NCBI RefSeq assembly: GCF_030527935.1
Contig: NZ_JAUMZV010000009.1
Location: 1 to 64,000, forward strand
DNA from: Kingella sp. (in: b-proteobacteria)
GTDB taxonomy: Bacteria > Pseudomonadota > Gammaproteobacteria > Burkholderiales > Neisseriaceae
Length of the DNA: 64,000 nt
Direction: 5' to 3'
Shown here: one piece after another, positions 1-8,542 of the stretch
Position numbering within the stretch: the stretch's first letter is position 1
Layout: each line of letters begins with the position of its first letter
The notes under the pieces: generated by a model
Seen by the model: only the letters and a program-made list of their open reading frames with translations
What the model was told of the DNA's origin: nothing
The model's database searches: none
Made by a program: the position numbers and the translations under genes

Positions 1-307
1 CTTTAACCCTAGGCGGATACATTGCATGACCGAGTTCGTGGACTAGGGTTTCGTAGGTTAGGTAGCTAGCAGAGAAAATAATAGAGTTTTCTTTTGGAGA
101 AAAATGAGCTCCTTTGGTATTTGCATCATGTTCAAATGCATCATAGCCACTCTCTCTTTTTTTATTAAAAAAATCATTGAATTGTTTAGCTAATATCGGA
201 TTGTGATTAACACGCATCAATAACATTTGAACATTAGTAGTACTTCTTGCTGCCATATCTTCAAATTGTTGTACTGCTGCTGGATTTAGGTTGTTATAAG
301 TTGTCAT
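1..307 (-). CDS. Zincin-type metallopeptidase, N-terminal part (cut by window edge)
   Basis: The reading frame begins at an ATG at 307 and runs off the left edge, so only about 102 residues are visible. They end in VHELGHAMYPP, an HExxH zinc-binding motif with the Glu expected to be catalytic. No signal peptide is seen; the start is MTTYNNLNPAAVQQF. The SD sequence AAGGAG overlaps the stop codon of the exported-protein gene just upstream, so the two are translationally linked. The DNA is AT-rich and has no DUS, unlike the core genes. The pairing with an exported partner suggests a secreted effector and its immunity protein, but the family is not recognised and this role is inference. Confidence 0.7.
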   Translation of the reverse strand, partial: MTTYNNLNPAAVQQFEDMAARSTTNVQMLLMRVNHNPILAKQFNDFFNKKRESGYDAFEHDANTKGAHFSPKENSIIFSASYLTYETLVHELGHAMYPPRVK

Positions 308-310
308 GAT

Positions 311-1051
311 TTACTCCTTAGAAGAATTATCAGATGAATTATTTGATTTTCTGAATTCAGTAACATGTTGATTTGAAAAATTACTTACCCCTTTCGTAAA
401 CACCAACTGCCAAATAACCCCATCTCTACCAATATATGTTTCAACTCGTAATCTATCTGCATAAGTATCTCCGAGCGTATTATTTCCCCAGTAATAGATT
501 TTTTCAGGCTGTATTTCTGCATCAGGCTTTCCAACATAAGTACTTGCTCTCAATTCCATTGCTCCACCTAAATAAGTGTCCCAATCCCTTATAATTGATG
601 GTTCAGGTAAAAAATCAGGGAATTTACCGCTAGGGAAAAGTGTCCCATCTTGTTCGTATCCTTTTTTATTCAGCGCAATAGCAAATTGCTTTAATTTTTC
701 ATTTGGAAAAGTACGATATTGCACAAAAAAATTAAATGGCGAGTTAACATCGGCTTGCGAAGCACGAAAACCTAATCTCTTGGTATCAGGCAAAACAGGT
801 ATGCCCCAAATTCGATGCAATTCCTCGGGTGTCATATCGTATAAACAATTATCAAATAATCCTGTTTGGAACATCTGCCGAATTAAATCGTCCAAGTCGG
901 TTACTTTGTGCAAATAGTCTTTACAAGATTTAGGTTGCGTATTTTGTTCTTGGGAATGAGTGTTTTGTGGTGGTTCGGGTTGTGGTGCAGCGTTGCCGGT
1001 AAAGGAGAATAAGCCCAAAAAGGCAATAAACAAATTTTTAATGAAGCTCAT
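311..1051 (-). CDS. Exported protein of unknown function, paralogue 1 (possible immunity protein)
   Basis: A 246-residue protein with a signal peptide (MSFIKNLFIAFLGLFSFTGNA, cleavage probably after NAA). A short polar Pro/Gln/Asn-rich stretch follows, then a globular domain with two Cys near residues 43 and 69. The first 80 or so residues are nearly identical to those of the paralogue at 1193-1897. The centre, about residues 88-120, differs strongly, and the C-terminal half is again similar. It is followed 3 bp later by the metallopeptidase frame. A periplasmic partner that varies in the middle fits an immunity protein for a cell-wall- or periplasm-acting effector, but no family was recognised. 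Confidence 0.75.
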   Translation of the reverse strand: MSFIKNLFIAFLGLFSFTGNAAPQPEPPQNTHSQEQNTQPKSCKDYLHKVTDLDDLIRQMFQTGLFDNCLYDMTPEELHRIWGIPVLPDTKRLGFRASQADVNSPFNFFVQYRTFPNEKLKQFAIALNKKGYEQDGTLFPSGKFPDFLPEPSIIRDWDTYLGGAMELRASTYVGKPDAEIQPEKIYYWGNNTLGDTYADRLRVETYIGRDGVIWQLVFTKGVSNFSNQHVTEFRKSNNSSDNSSKE

Positions 1052-1096
1052 AATAAATCCTTGTTTTAGTGGTTATTGAAGTGTTGAGTAATTATC

Positions 1097-1165
1097 TCAA
1101 ATTTTTGCTGTTATATCTTGAAATTGTTGCACTGCTGCTGGATTTAAATTTTTATAGATTGTCAT
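1097..1165 (-). pseudogene. 22-codon remnant of a second metallopeptidase gene
   Basis: The sequence starts ATG at 1165 with SD AAGGAA and reads MTIYKNLNPAAVQQFQDITA before a TGA at 1097. This matches the first 20 residues of the peptidase that starts at 307 with few changes. The HExxH part is missing. It follows the second paralogue in the same way as the intact peptidase follows the first, so it is the stump of a duplicated cassette. Whether the short peptide is still translated cannot be told. Confidence 0.8.
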
Positions 1166-1192
1166 AATTTATTCCTTAATTACTAAATTTGA

Positions 1193-1897
1193 TTATTTTC
1201 TAAATTTGGTAATATGCTGATTTAAAAGGTTACTCATTCCTTTGGTAAATGCTAACTGCCAAATAATACCATCTCTACCAATATATGTTTCAACTAACAA
1301 TCTGTCTCCGTAAGCATCTCCAAGCGTATTATTTCCCCAATAATAGACTTTTTCAGGCTGAATTTCTGCATCAGGTTTAGCAATATAATTGCTTGATGTT
1401 AATTCGTATGTGCCTCCTATATAAGGATGCCAATCATCTATAATTGACGGTTCTGGTAAAAAATCAGGAAATTTACCATTCGGGAATAATGTTCCATCTT
1501 GTTCATATCCTTTTTTATTCAGTGCAATAGTAAGCCTATTCAATTTTTTCTTGTACGAAACATCAAATTGCATAAAAAAATTAAATGGCGAGCCAAAATC
1601 AGATTGCGAAGCGCGATAGTCGTAGCCATTGTTAGGCAAAACAGGTATGCCCCAAATTTGATGCAATTCCTCGGGTGTCATATCGTATAAACAATTATCA
1701 AATAATCCTGTTTGGAACATCTGCCGAATTAAATCGTCCAAGTCGGTTACTTTGTGCAAATAGTCTTTACAAGATTTAGGTTGCGTATTTTGTTCTTGGG
1801 AATGAGTGTTTTGTGGTGGTTCGGGTTGTGGTGCAGCGTTGCTGGTAAAGGAGAATAAGCCGAGAAGGGCGATAAACAGTTTTTTGATGGGGCTCAT
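1193..1897 (-). CDS. Exported protein of unknown function, paralogue 2
   Basis: A 234-residue paralogue of the protein at 311-1051. It has the same signal peptide type (MSPIKKLFIALLGLFSF) and an almost identical N-terminal 80 residues, then a divergent segment around residues 88-118 and a similar C-terminal part (YYWGNNTLGDAYGDRLLVET). It lacks the Asn/Ser-rich C-terminal tail of paralogue 1. Its downstream peptidase partner is reduced to 22 codons, so if the pair is effector/immunity this would be an orphan immunity gene. The gene is AT-rich and contains no DUS. Confidence 0.75.
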   Translation of the reverse strand: MSPIKKLFIALLGLFSFTSNAAPQPEPPQNTHSQEQNTQPKSCKDYLHKVTDLDDLIRQMFQTGLFDNCLYDMTPEELHQIWGIPVLPNNGYDYRASQSDFGSPFNFFMQFDVSYKKKLNRLTIALNKKGYEQDGTLFPNGKFPDFLPEPSIIDDWHPYIGGTYELTSSNYIAKPDAEIQPEKVYYWGNNTLGDAYGDRLLVETYIGRDGIIWQLAFTKGMSNLLNQHITKFRK

Positions 1898-1923
1898 GGG
1901 AAATTCCTTTTAGTTGAATGGGA

Positions 1924-1978
1924 ATAGATAAGGCAGCCTGAAACGGTGTCCCTTGCGTTTTCAGGCTGCCTTATCTAT
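1924..1978. terminator. Inverted DUS pair after amiC
   Basis: Two oppositely oriented kingDUS copies, with about eight extra flanking bases that also pair, form a long hairpin. Its outer arm overlaps the amiC stop codon. It probably ends amiC transcription. Confidence 0.6.
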
Positions 1979-3312
1979 CGCGCGGCGGTTTTCCAATATT
2001 GCTGCACGGCATCGGCGATGGCGATGGCGAAGCGGCGGCGTTGGTTGTTGTTGCTTAATTGTTTTTCTTCATCGGGGTTGGATAAAAAGCCCATTTCAAT
2101 CAACACGGATGGCACGTTGATGGAGCGCAGCACCACAAAATCGGCGGTTTCCACGCTGCCTTTGCGCAGTTTGGTGAATTTGCCAAATTGGGCGAGCAGC
2201 AGTTTGCCGAATTTTGCGCTGTCGGTGCTGGTTTGGGCTTGCATCATGTCGCTGATGATGGCATTGACGTCTTTGTTGCCCACATCGGGCAGCCCGTCAA
2301 TTTTGTCGGCGGCGTTTTCGGCAAGGGCGATTTGGCGGGCTTGCTCGCTGTTGGCTTTGCCCCAAACGTAAACGTCTGCGCCTTGGCTGGCGGGGTTGGC
2401 GGATGCGTTGGCGTGGATGGAGATGAATAAATCGGCTTTCACGCGCTGGGCGACGGCGCGGCGTTGGGCGAGCTTGATAAAGTTGTCGCCGCTGCGGGTC
2501 ATGTGCACGGTGTAGCCTTTGGCTTGCAGTTGGCGTTTGGTTTCTAGCGCGGTGGCGAGTACCACGGATTTTTCGTGGAGCCCTGTTGTGCCTGTTGTGC
2601 CAGGGTCTTTGCCGCCGTGTCCTGCGTCTAGCACGATGATGGGTTTGCGGTTGGTTTTGGGGGCGGCGGTGGTTTGAGATTGGGGTTCTGGCTGCGCGGC
2701 TTGTGGTGCGGGCTGCGCTGGGGTGGTTTGGTTTGGCGCGGTTTGGGCTTGCTGTTTGCTGTTGAGCAAATCCATCAGCGGGTCGTCGCTGGCGGCGGCT
2801 GGGGCGGCAGCGGCGGGAGCAGGGTGGGCAGCGGGCTGGGGCGCGGGGGCTTTGGCGGGCGCGGCTTTGCTGGGGGCGGGGTGGTTGGCGGGGGCTGCGT
2901 TGCCTAAATCAATTTGCAAACGGTGTTTCAGGCTGCCTGATGGGGTGTGGGCGGTGAATTGGGGGCTGGCGGGTTGTTTTAGGTCAAAGACGATGCGCGT
3001 GGTGGTGGCGTTTTTTTGCCCGATGCGCGCGCTGCTGATGTAGGGGTCGCTGGCTTTGATGGATTTGGGCAGGGCGGCTAGGGCGTTGTTGTTGGCGATG
3101 TCTATCATGTCTATAACTAGGCGGTTGGGCTTGTCTAGCATGAAATAGGTGTATTTGAGCCGTTGCGCGCTTTCTAGCGTGATGCGGGTGTTTTTGCCGC
3201 TGGGGGCGATTTTGCCTGATAAAAAGCTGTTGGCAGTGGCGGCCCATGCGTTGCGGATGGTGCAGGATAGGGCGGCGAGCGCGATAAGGGCGCGGCGGCT
3301 TATTTTTGCCAT
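1975..3312 (-). CDS. amiC: N-acetylmuramoyl-L-alanine amidase AmiC
   Basis: A periplasmic zinc amidase of 445 residues that cuts stem peptides from glycan strands during daughter-cell separation. The N-terminus ISRRALIALAALSC resembles a Tat signal, as in E. coli AmiC. An AMIN domain (about 30-140) is followed by a Pro/Ala/Gln-rich linker (about 145-222) and an Amidase_3 domain. Zinc and catalytic residues are visible in VLDAGHGGKDPG, GLHEKSVVLA, FISIHANAS and VLIEMGFLSN. An in-frame DUS encodes SGSLK near residue 125. The gene overlaps the end of tsaE by 13 bp, the tsaE-amidase pairing also known in enterobacteria. Confidence 0.95.
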   Translation of the reverse strand: MAKISRRALIALAALSCTIRNAWAATANSFLSGKIAPSGKNTRITLESAQRLKYTYFMLDKPNRLVIDMIDIANNNALAALPKSIKASDPYISSARIGQKNATTTRIVFDLKQPASPQFTAHTPSGSLKHRLQIDLGNAAPANHPAPSKAAPAKAPAPQPAAHPAPAAAAPAAASDDPLMDLLNSKQQAQTAPNQTTPAQPAPQAAQPEPQSQTTAAPKTNRKPIIVLDAGHGGKDPGTTGTTGLHEKSVVLATALETKRQLQAKGYTVHMTRSGDNFIKLAQRRAVAQRVKADLFISIHANASANPASQGADVYVWGKANSEQARQIALAENAADKIDGLPDVGNKDVNAIISDMMQAQTSTDSAKFGKLLLAQFGKFTKLRKGSVETADFVVLRSINVPSVLIEMGFLSNPDEEKQLSNNNQRRRFAIAIADAVQQYWKTAAR

Positions 3313-3755
3313 TGTTCAAGTTCCTTTTGGGCGGTGGGGGTGCAGGCTTGGATGGTGCATTGCCGCCCGCTGTGGTGGGGTTCTAGTTGGATGGTGTAAT
3401 CGGGGGCGGGGGCGTATTCGCCGCCTTGTTCTGCCCATTCTATGAGCACGATGCTGTTGGGGATTAGGTCGTCTAGCCCTGCGTCTAGCCATTCTTCGGG
3501 GCTGGTGAAGCGGTATAGGTCAAAATGGTGGACGGTGGTTTGCGGCAGGGCGTAGCTTTCTACGATGGTGTAGGTGGGGCTTTTGACTGCGCCTGTGTGC
3601 CCCAAGCCGCGCAGTAAGCCGCGTGTGAAGGTGGTTTTGCCTGCGCCAAGGTTGCCTTGCAGATGGATAACGGCGGGGGCGCGAAATAGGCGGGCGGTGC
3701 GTTCGCTTAGGGCTAGGGTGGCGGCTTCATCGGGGAGAAATTGGGTGTAGGACAT
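3300..3755 (-). CDS. tsaE: tRNA threonylcarbamoyladenosine biosynthesis ATPase TsaE
   Basis: TsaE is the small ATPase of the TsaBDE complex that makes t6A37 in ANN-decoding tRNAs. The Walker A motif LQGNLGAGKTTFTRG is near residue 38, followed by SPTYTIVESY, HFDLYRF and VLIEWAEQG. The start MSYTQFLPDE at 3755 gives 151 residues, the usual family length. An upstream in-frame start would add 20 Pro- and His-rich residues with no family match. The gene is first in a pair with amiC and overlaps it. Confidence 0.93.
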   Translation of the reverse strand: MSYTQFLPDEAATLALSERTARLFRAPAVIHLQGNLGAGKTTFTRGLLRGLGHTGAVKSPTYTIVESYALPQTTVHHFDLYRFTSPEEWLDAGLDDLIPNSIVLIEWAEQGGEYAPAPDYTIQLEPHHSGRQCTIQACTPTAQKELEQWQK

Positions 3756-4357
3756 GGCTGGGATATGGGGATTTTTAGGGGGTGGATTATAGTGATGTGC
3801 GCGGCTTGGGGGCAAGTTTCAGGCTGCTTTTGTGGGGTTTTTGTGCGGTTTTCTATAATTTGTTTTTATATTGTTTTGCGGTTAGGCAGGCAGCCTGAAA
3901 ATTGCGAGCGAGATATTGTGGGGTGTTGTTTTGATTACGCTAAACCTTGTTTCAGGCTGCCTTATGGTTTTTTATGCCCCAAGGCAGCCTGAAAACTAAG
4001 ATGGCGCAACGATGGCTTGTCGCCAAATGTTGGTATTCAATAAGGCCTGATGGGTTGGCAAGCTGTCTGCGAGCCGCCGACGCTCCATTGTTTGCATGGC
4101 ACGCCAAGGCAGCCTGAAAATGGCATACAAAACAGTGCGCCATTTTGTTTTGATTATGACAAGCCAACTCTCGTTTCAGGCTGCCTTATGCTGTTTTAAG
4201 CCCCAAGGCAGCCTGAAAATAGCGAAAACAGGTTTTACACAGCGAAACCGTTTATCTTTCGTTAAAACTCTGTTATATTGCGTTAAGGCTGTGCAGCAAT
4301 GCAGCCGTTTTTGTTTTCCACACCTTAATCAGGACGATAAAAATCAGGACGATAAAA
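3756..4357. other. Gene-free stretch with DUS copies and a palindromic repeat
   Basis: No gene was found between the divergent tsaE and brnQ starts. The stretch holds several kingDUS in both orientations (near 3830, 3890, 3950, 3982, 4108, 4175, 4205) and the palindromic repeat at 4001-4088. Just before brnQ there are two perfect copies of the 15-mer ATCAGGACGATAAAA, at 4328-4342 and 4343-4357. Confidence 0.7.
4001..4088. repeat. Palindromic intergenic repeat (GTCGCC/GGCGA family)
   Basis: The left arm GATGGCTTGTCGCCAAATG and right arm GCGAGCCGCCGACGCTCCAT are imperfectly inverted. Similar arms occur at 33167-33254 and 42273-42360, and half-copies occur near 24030 and 37107. Confidence 0.65.
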
Positions 4358-5698
4358 ATGAAAAACACACAAAAATCGGCATTTGTTGCCACAGGTTTGA
4401 TGCTGTTCGCGCTGTTTTTTGGCGCGGGCAATTTGATTTTCCCTGCTTTGATGGGGCAGCAATCGGGCAGCGCGGTGTTTTCTGCGGTGAGCGGTTTTTT
4501 GATTACGGGCGTGGGCTTGCCTTTGCTGGGCGTGATTGCGATTGGCTATTCGGGCTCGCACGATGTGCAGGAGCTGGCTTCGCGCGTTGCGCCGTGGTAT
4601 GGCGTGGCGTTTTCGGTATTGCTGTATTTGTCGATTGGGCCGTTTTTTGCCACCCCGCGCACCGCAACGGTGTCATTTGAAATCGGCGTGGTGCCTTTTT
4701 TGGGCGAAGTGTCTGAAAGCGCCAAACAAATCAGCTTGGCGGTTTTTGCGGCGGTGTTTTTTGGATTGTCGTATTGGCTGTCGATTTCCCCCGGCAAACT
4801 GGTGGACCGGATTGGCAAAATCCTAACCCCCGCTTTGCTGCTGGCGATTGCGGTGCTGGTGCTGACCGCCGCGGTGAAACCGATGGGCGCGTTGCAAACG
4901 CCTGCCGAAGCCTATCAGTCGGGCGCGTTCACCAAAGGCATCATCGAGGGCTACGGCACGATGGATGCGCTGGCTTCGCTGGTGTTCGCTATCATTGTGA
5001 TTGACGCGATTCGCAGCATGGGCGTTACCGATACCAAGCACGTTTTAAGCCTGACCACGCGCGCAGGCTTGGTGGCGGCGGGCTGTTTGGCGCTGGTGTA
5101 CATTTTCATCGCCTATATGGGCGCAACCAGCGTGGCAGGCTTGGGCATGCAGGAAAACGGCGCAAGCGTGCTGTCTAAAAGCGCAGAGTTTTACTTTGGC
5201 TTGGGCGGCAATGTTTTGCTGGCGGTGATTGTTTTGCTGGCGTGTTTGTCCACATCGGTGGGCCTGATTACCGCTTGCGGCGAATACTTTAACCGCCTGA
5301 TGCCGCAGCTTTCGTATCACAAATGGGTGGTGATTTTCACGCTGGTGTCGTTTGGCTTTGCCAATTTCGGTTTGAGCTCAATCATCAAATTCTCCGTGCC
5401 TGCGCTGATGCTGCTGTATCCGCTGACGATGGCGATTATTATTTTGGCGTTTTTGCACCCGCTGTTTGGCGGCAAACAGGTGGTATACGTTACCACTTTG
5501 CTGACCACCGGCGTGATGGCCCTGTTTGACGGCTGGAAAACGTTTGAAAGCTTTATGGAAATGAAATCGGGCTTTGTGAGCAATCTGGATAATTTTTTCA
5601 GCGCGAATTTGCCGCTGTACGGCTCGGGCTTGGGCTGGCTGCTGCCTGCGGTAGTGGGCTTTGCGCTGGGATTTGTTATCAGCAAATTGATGAAGTGA
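4358..5698 (+). CDS. brnQ: Branched-chain amino acid:cation symporter BrnQ
   Basis: An inner-membrane LIVCS-family carrier for Leu, Ile and Val, driven by Na+ or H+. It has 446 residues, the usual length, with about 12 hydrophobic segments and the family opening FALFFGAGNLIFPALMG. Further signatures are GPFFATPRTATVSFE and a late FSVPALMLLYPL segment. The start at 4358 lies 8 bp after AGGA, and that ribosome-binding region is present twice because of the 15-bp tandem repeat directly upstream. The gene stands alone and ends in an inverted DUS pair. Confidence 0.93.
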   Translation: MKNTQKSAFVATGLMLFALFFGAGNLIFPALMGQQSGSAVFSAVSGFLITGVGLPLLGVIAIGYSGSHDVQELASRVAPWYGVAFSVLLYLSIGPFFATPRTATVSFEIGVVPFLGEVSESAKQISLAVFAAVFFGLSYWLSISPGKLVDRIGKILTPALLLAIAVLVLTAAVKPMGALQTPAEAYQSGAFTKGIIEGYGTMDALASLVFAIIVIDAIRSMGVTDTKHVLSLTTRAGLVAAGCLALVYIFIAYMGATSVAGLGMQENGASVLSKSAEFYFGLGGNVLLAVIVLLACLSTSVGLITACGEYFNRLMPQLSYHKWVVIFTLVSFGFANFGLSSIIKFSVPALMLLYPLTMAIIILAFLHPLFGGKQVVYVTTLLTTGVMALFDGWKTFESFMEMKSGFVSNLDNFFSANLPLYGSGLGWLLPAVVGFALGFVISKLMK

Positions 5699-5715
5699 TG
5701 AGCGATTGGTGATTA

Positions 5716-5757
5716 AAAGGCAGCCTGAAACGGGGAATCTGTTTTCAGGCTGCCTTT
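5716..5757. terminator. Inverted DUS pair after brnQ
   Basis: AAAGGCAGCCTGAAA and its complement are separated by about 12 bases and followed by a run of T and A. It is positioned to end brnQ. Confidence 0.6.
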
Positions 5758-5869
5758 AAATAGCCAAATGCAATAATAGAATTTGCGGCAATAGTATTTT
5801 AAAAATTCCCATTTTCAAAAAAATCAGTATCATGCCGCGCTTTACAACCTTGCTGAGAGGAAATCTCAA

Positions 5870-6304
5870 ATGTCAATTAAACAAGAATTCAAAGACTTTA
5901 TCATGCGCGGCAATGTTATCGACTTGGCAGTCGGTATGGTGGTCGGCACCGCGTTTTCCGGGATTGTGAAATCGCTGGTGGACGACGTGATTATGCCGCC
6001 GATTGGGATTGTGCTGGGCGGCATCGATTTTTCCAACCTGTTCCTCACGCTCAAACACGGCAAAACCGCAGGCATGGAATACGCCACGCTTGCCGCCGCC
6101 AAAGCCGATGGCGCGGTAACCATGAATGTGGGTTCGTTTATCAACACCATCATCAGCTTTTTGATTGTGGCAACGGCGATTTTTGTGGTGGTGAAAGCCA
6201 TCAACACGCTGAAAAAAGCGCCTGAGGCGGTTGAAGAAGCGCCTGTCGAGCCGAGCGAAGAAGTGTTGCTGCTGCGCGAAATCCGCGATTCGTTGAAAAA
6301 ATAA
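5870..6304 (+). CDS. mscL: Large-conductance mechanosensitive channel MscL
   Basis: MscL is a homopentameric inner-membrane channel that opens under membrane tension and protects against osmotic downshock. The family signature KEFKDFIMRGNVIDLAVG-like start is seen as MSIKQEFKDFIMRGNV. TM1 is rich in Gly/Ala/Val (AVGMVVGTAFSGIVKSL). TM2 is SFLIVATAIFVVV, and the C-terminal helix EEVLLLREIRDSLKK is typical. It has 144 residues. The SD GAGAGGA precedes the start, and a strong hairpin terminator follows. Confidence 0.97.
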   Translation: MSIKQEFKDFIMRGNVIDLAVGMVVGTAFSGIVKSLVDDVIMPPIGIVLGGIDFSNLFLTLKHGKTAGMEYATLAAAKADGAVTMNVGSFINTIISFLIVATAIFVVVKAINTLKKAPEAVEEAPVEPSEEVLLLREIRDSLKK

Positions 6305-6313
6305 GCCTTTCCG

Positions 6314-6343
6314 AAAACACCGCTAAAATGGCGGTGTTTTTTG
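6314..6343 (+). terminator. Rho-independent terminator of mscL
   Basis: The stem AAAACACCGC/GCGGTGTTTT has a seven-base loop and is followed by more T. It lies 10 bp after the mscL stop. Confidence 0.85.
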
Positions 6344-6456
6344 TTTTCGCTACGCTGAATTTCGTTTCAGGCTGCCTTGGCAGGGCAAGCACCGCGCATC
6401 AGGCAGCCTGAAAACGGCACTTCGCCCTTTCGTTTTCAGGCTGCCTATCTTATCTC

Positions 6457-8175
6457 ATGATTATGAACATCACCGACACCCCCGACACCGATTCTATCCC
6501 CGCCGTCCAATCCGTGAACCGCCTGTTCGCGCAAATCGCGCCTGCCGCCGCCGAAACCGTCGCGCCGTTTGTGGAACACCTGTTTACCGCGCTCTCGCAT
6601 GGCAACACGTTTATCTACATCAGCCAAGCCGAAGCCGATGCGCTCGCCCAAGCCGCGCCGTTGGTGGGCAGCGATGCCAACAGCCCCATCGTGTTGCACG
6701 GCAGACGGCTGTTTATCGCCAAATATTTCCATCTGGAACAACAGCTCGCCGCCGAAATCCAACGCCTATCCGCCCACACGCCAAGGCAGCCTGAAAAGCC
6801 GTTAGCCAATTTGCTTGCCGATTGGTTTGCTGACGACAACAGCCGCGACCAACGCGCCGCCGCCGCGCTTGCCCTGCTGAAAAATTTTGTGCTGATTAGC
6901 GGCGGACCGGGCACAGGCAAAACCACCACCGTTGCCAAGCTGCTCGCGCTGTTGCACCGCAAGCCTGCGCCGCGCACCGCTCTTGTCGCCCCCACGGGCA
7001 AAGCCGCCGCCCGCCTAACCGAATCGTTGCACCGTGCCAGCGCAGCCATCCCCAATTTGAGCGATGACGCGCAACGCTATCTCGCCAGCCTAACAGGGCA
7101 AACCGTGCATCGCCTGCTGGGCTTAAAACCGCCGCAAATGCAGCCTGAATACCACGCGCACCACCCCCTGCCACTGGATTGCGTGCTGATTGACGAAGCA
7201 TCGATGATGGACAACCACCTGCTGTATCAACTGCTTGCCGCGCTGCCCAGCCGTTGCCGCGTGATTTTGCTGGGCGATGCCGACCAACTGCCATCCGTGG
7301 GCGCGGGCGCGGTGCTTGCCGCGTTGAGCCACAGCCATCCCATGCAGCCTGAAACCGCCGCCGCGCTGCGCCCATTGCTGCCCGATGTCGCCCACTTTCC
7401 CACGCTCGCCGAACAGCACGCGCGGCTCACCATCAGCCACCGTTTCCACGCGCAAAGCGGCATCGGCAACCTAGCCCGCGCCGTGCAACAAGGCAGCGCA
7501 AACGCGTGGCAAACTATCGCCGCCCACCCCAGCGAACTCTCCGCCCAGCCGCGCAACCTTGCCGCGCTCGTTGCCCAGCTTTATCAACACCACGCCGCCT
7601 ATTGGCAAGCCATCCGCGCAGGCAACATCGCCGCCGCCTTTGCCGAACAAAGCCGCCTGATTGTGCTCACCGCGCTGCGCCACGATGCCGACCACATCAA
7701 CCACCTTTACCGCACGCTCTTGCAACAGCACGGGCACACCCGCCCACAATCGCCGTGGTACGCAGGGCAAATCATCATGGTTACCCGCAACGCCCCCAGC
7801 CAGCAGCTCTACAACGGCGACATCGGCATCATCATGCAGCCTGAAAACGAAAACACACGCAGCAGCGACTTACGCGCCTATTTCCCCAGCGAACAGCCCA
7901 GCGCACGCGGCTACCGCAGCATCCCCCTAAGCCGCCTGCCCGAACACGAAACCGCCTACGCCATCACCACCCACAAAAGCCAAGGCTCGGAATACGCGCA
8001 AGTGTGGTTCGCCGCCCCCGCGCAAGCCCCATACAGCCGCGCCTTGCTCTACACCGCCATCACCCGCGCCAAACAACAATTTGCCTACTGGGGCGACGAA
8101 GCCAGCTTTCAGGCTGCCTGCGCCAACAATGAACACCGCAACAGCGCGTTGGCGATGTTTTTGCAACGTGTGTGA
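6457..8175 (+). CDS. recD: Exodeoxyribonuclease V subunit alpha RecD
   Basis: RecD is the fast 5'-3' helicase subunit of RecBCD, which processes double-strand ends and incoming DNA. Its 572 residues show an N-terminal recD domain, then SF1B helicase motifs: Walker A LISGGPGTGKTTTVAKL (about 148-164), VLIDEASMMD, ILLGDADQLPSVGAG, and the late TTHKSQGSEYAQVW. A kingDUS lies in frame near residue 109 (RQPEK), and another DUS-like stretch lies near the end (SFQAAC). Two ATGs, at 6457 and 6463, are possible starts. recB and recC are not in the window, so the complex is encoded at scattered loci. Confidence 0.93.
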   Translation: MIMNITDTPDTDSIPAVQSVNRLFAQIAPAAAETVAPFVEHLFTALSHGNTFIYISQAEADALAQAAPLVGSDANSPIVLHGRRLFIAKYFHLEQQLAAEIQRLSAHTPRQPEKPLANLLADWFADDNSRDQRAAAALALLKNFVLISGGPGTGKTTTVAKLLALLHRKPAPRTALVAPTGKAAARLTESLHRASAAIPNLSDDAQRYLASLTGQTVHRLLGLKPPQMQPEYHAHHPLPLDCVLIDEASMMDNHLLYQLLAALPSRCRVILLGDADQLPSVGAGAVLAALSHSHPMQPETAAALRPLLPDVAHFPTLAEQHARLTISHRFHAQSGIGNLARAVQQGSANAWQTIAAHPSELSAQPRNLAALVAQLYQHHAAYWQAIRAGNIAAAFAEQSRLIVLTALRHDADHINHLYRTLLQQHGHTRPQSPWYAGQIIMVTRNAPSQQLYNGDIGIIMQPENENTRSSDLRAYFPSEQPSARGYRSIPLSRLPEHETAYAITTHKSQGSEYAQVWFAAPAQAPYSRALLYTAITRAKQQFAYWGDEASFQAACANNEHRNSALAMFLQRV

Positions 8176-8542
8176 TGGGGCGGGGGTGGCGTAAGGGTTA
8201 GCGTAAGGCAGATTGGTAAACATATTTTCAGGCTGCCTGCTGGTTCACAACAAAGTTTCAGGCTGCCTTTGGCGAGTGCGCCAATGCCATCCCGCTTGTT
8301 TGTCCATCGCCCCCCAAGGCAGCCTGAAAACACCCAAACCCATCCGCACCACAATAGGACATCAACAACTCGCCAACATAACGACAACCAACCGCCCCCA
8401 TTTCCATTTTCAGGCTGCCCCATCCCCCCACATCCACCCCGCCCCACATATACAACCTCTGTAAACTTGCGTAAAATTCCGCCCCAGCAGCCATTTCAGG
8501 CAGCCTGAAACCCCTTTCCAACCCACCCCAGAAAGCCCCACC
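8176..8542. other. Gene-free stretch with DUS copies
   Basis: No gene is supported. At least six kingDUS lie in both orientations, including the palindromic form TTTCAGGCAGCCTGAAA close to the purM start. A weak promoter-like TAAAAT lies near 8472. Confidence 0.6.

Noticed and set aside
2188..3445. Several long plus-strand frames opposite amiC and tsaE
   Set aside because: They are Gly/Trp/Val-rich shadows of GC-rich genes in other frames, with no start context and no family likeness.
4096..4680. A 194-codon plus-strand frame overlapping brnQ
   Set aside because: It begins in repeat DNA and shadows the true brnQ frame, which has the SD and the family motifs.
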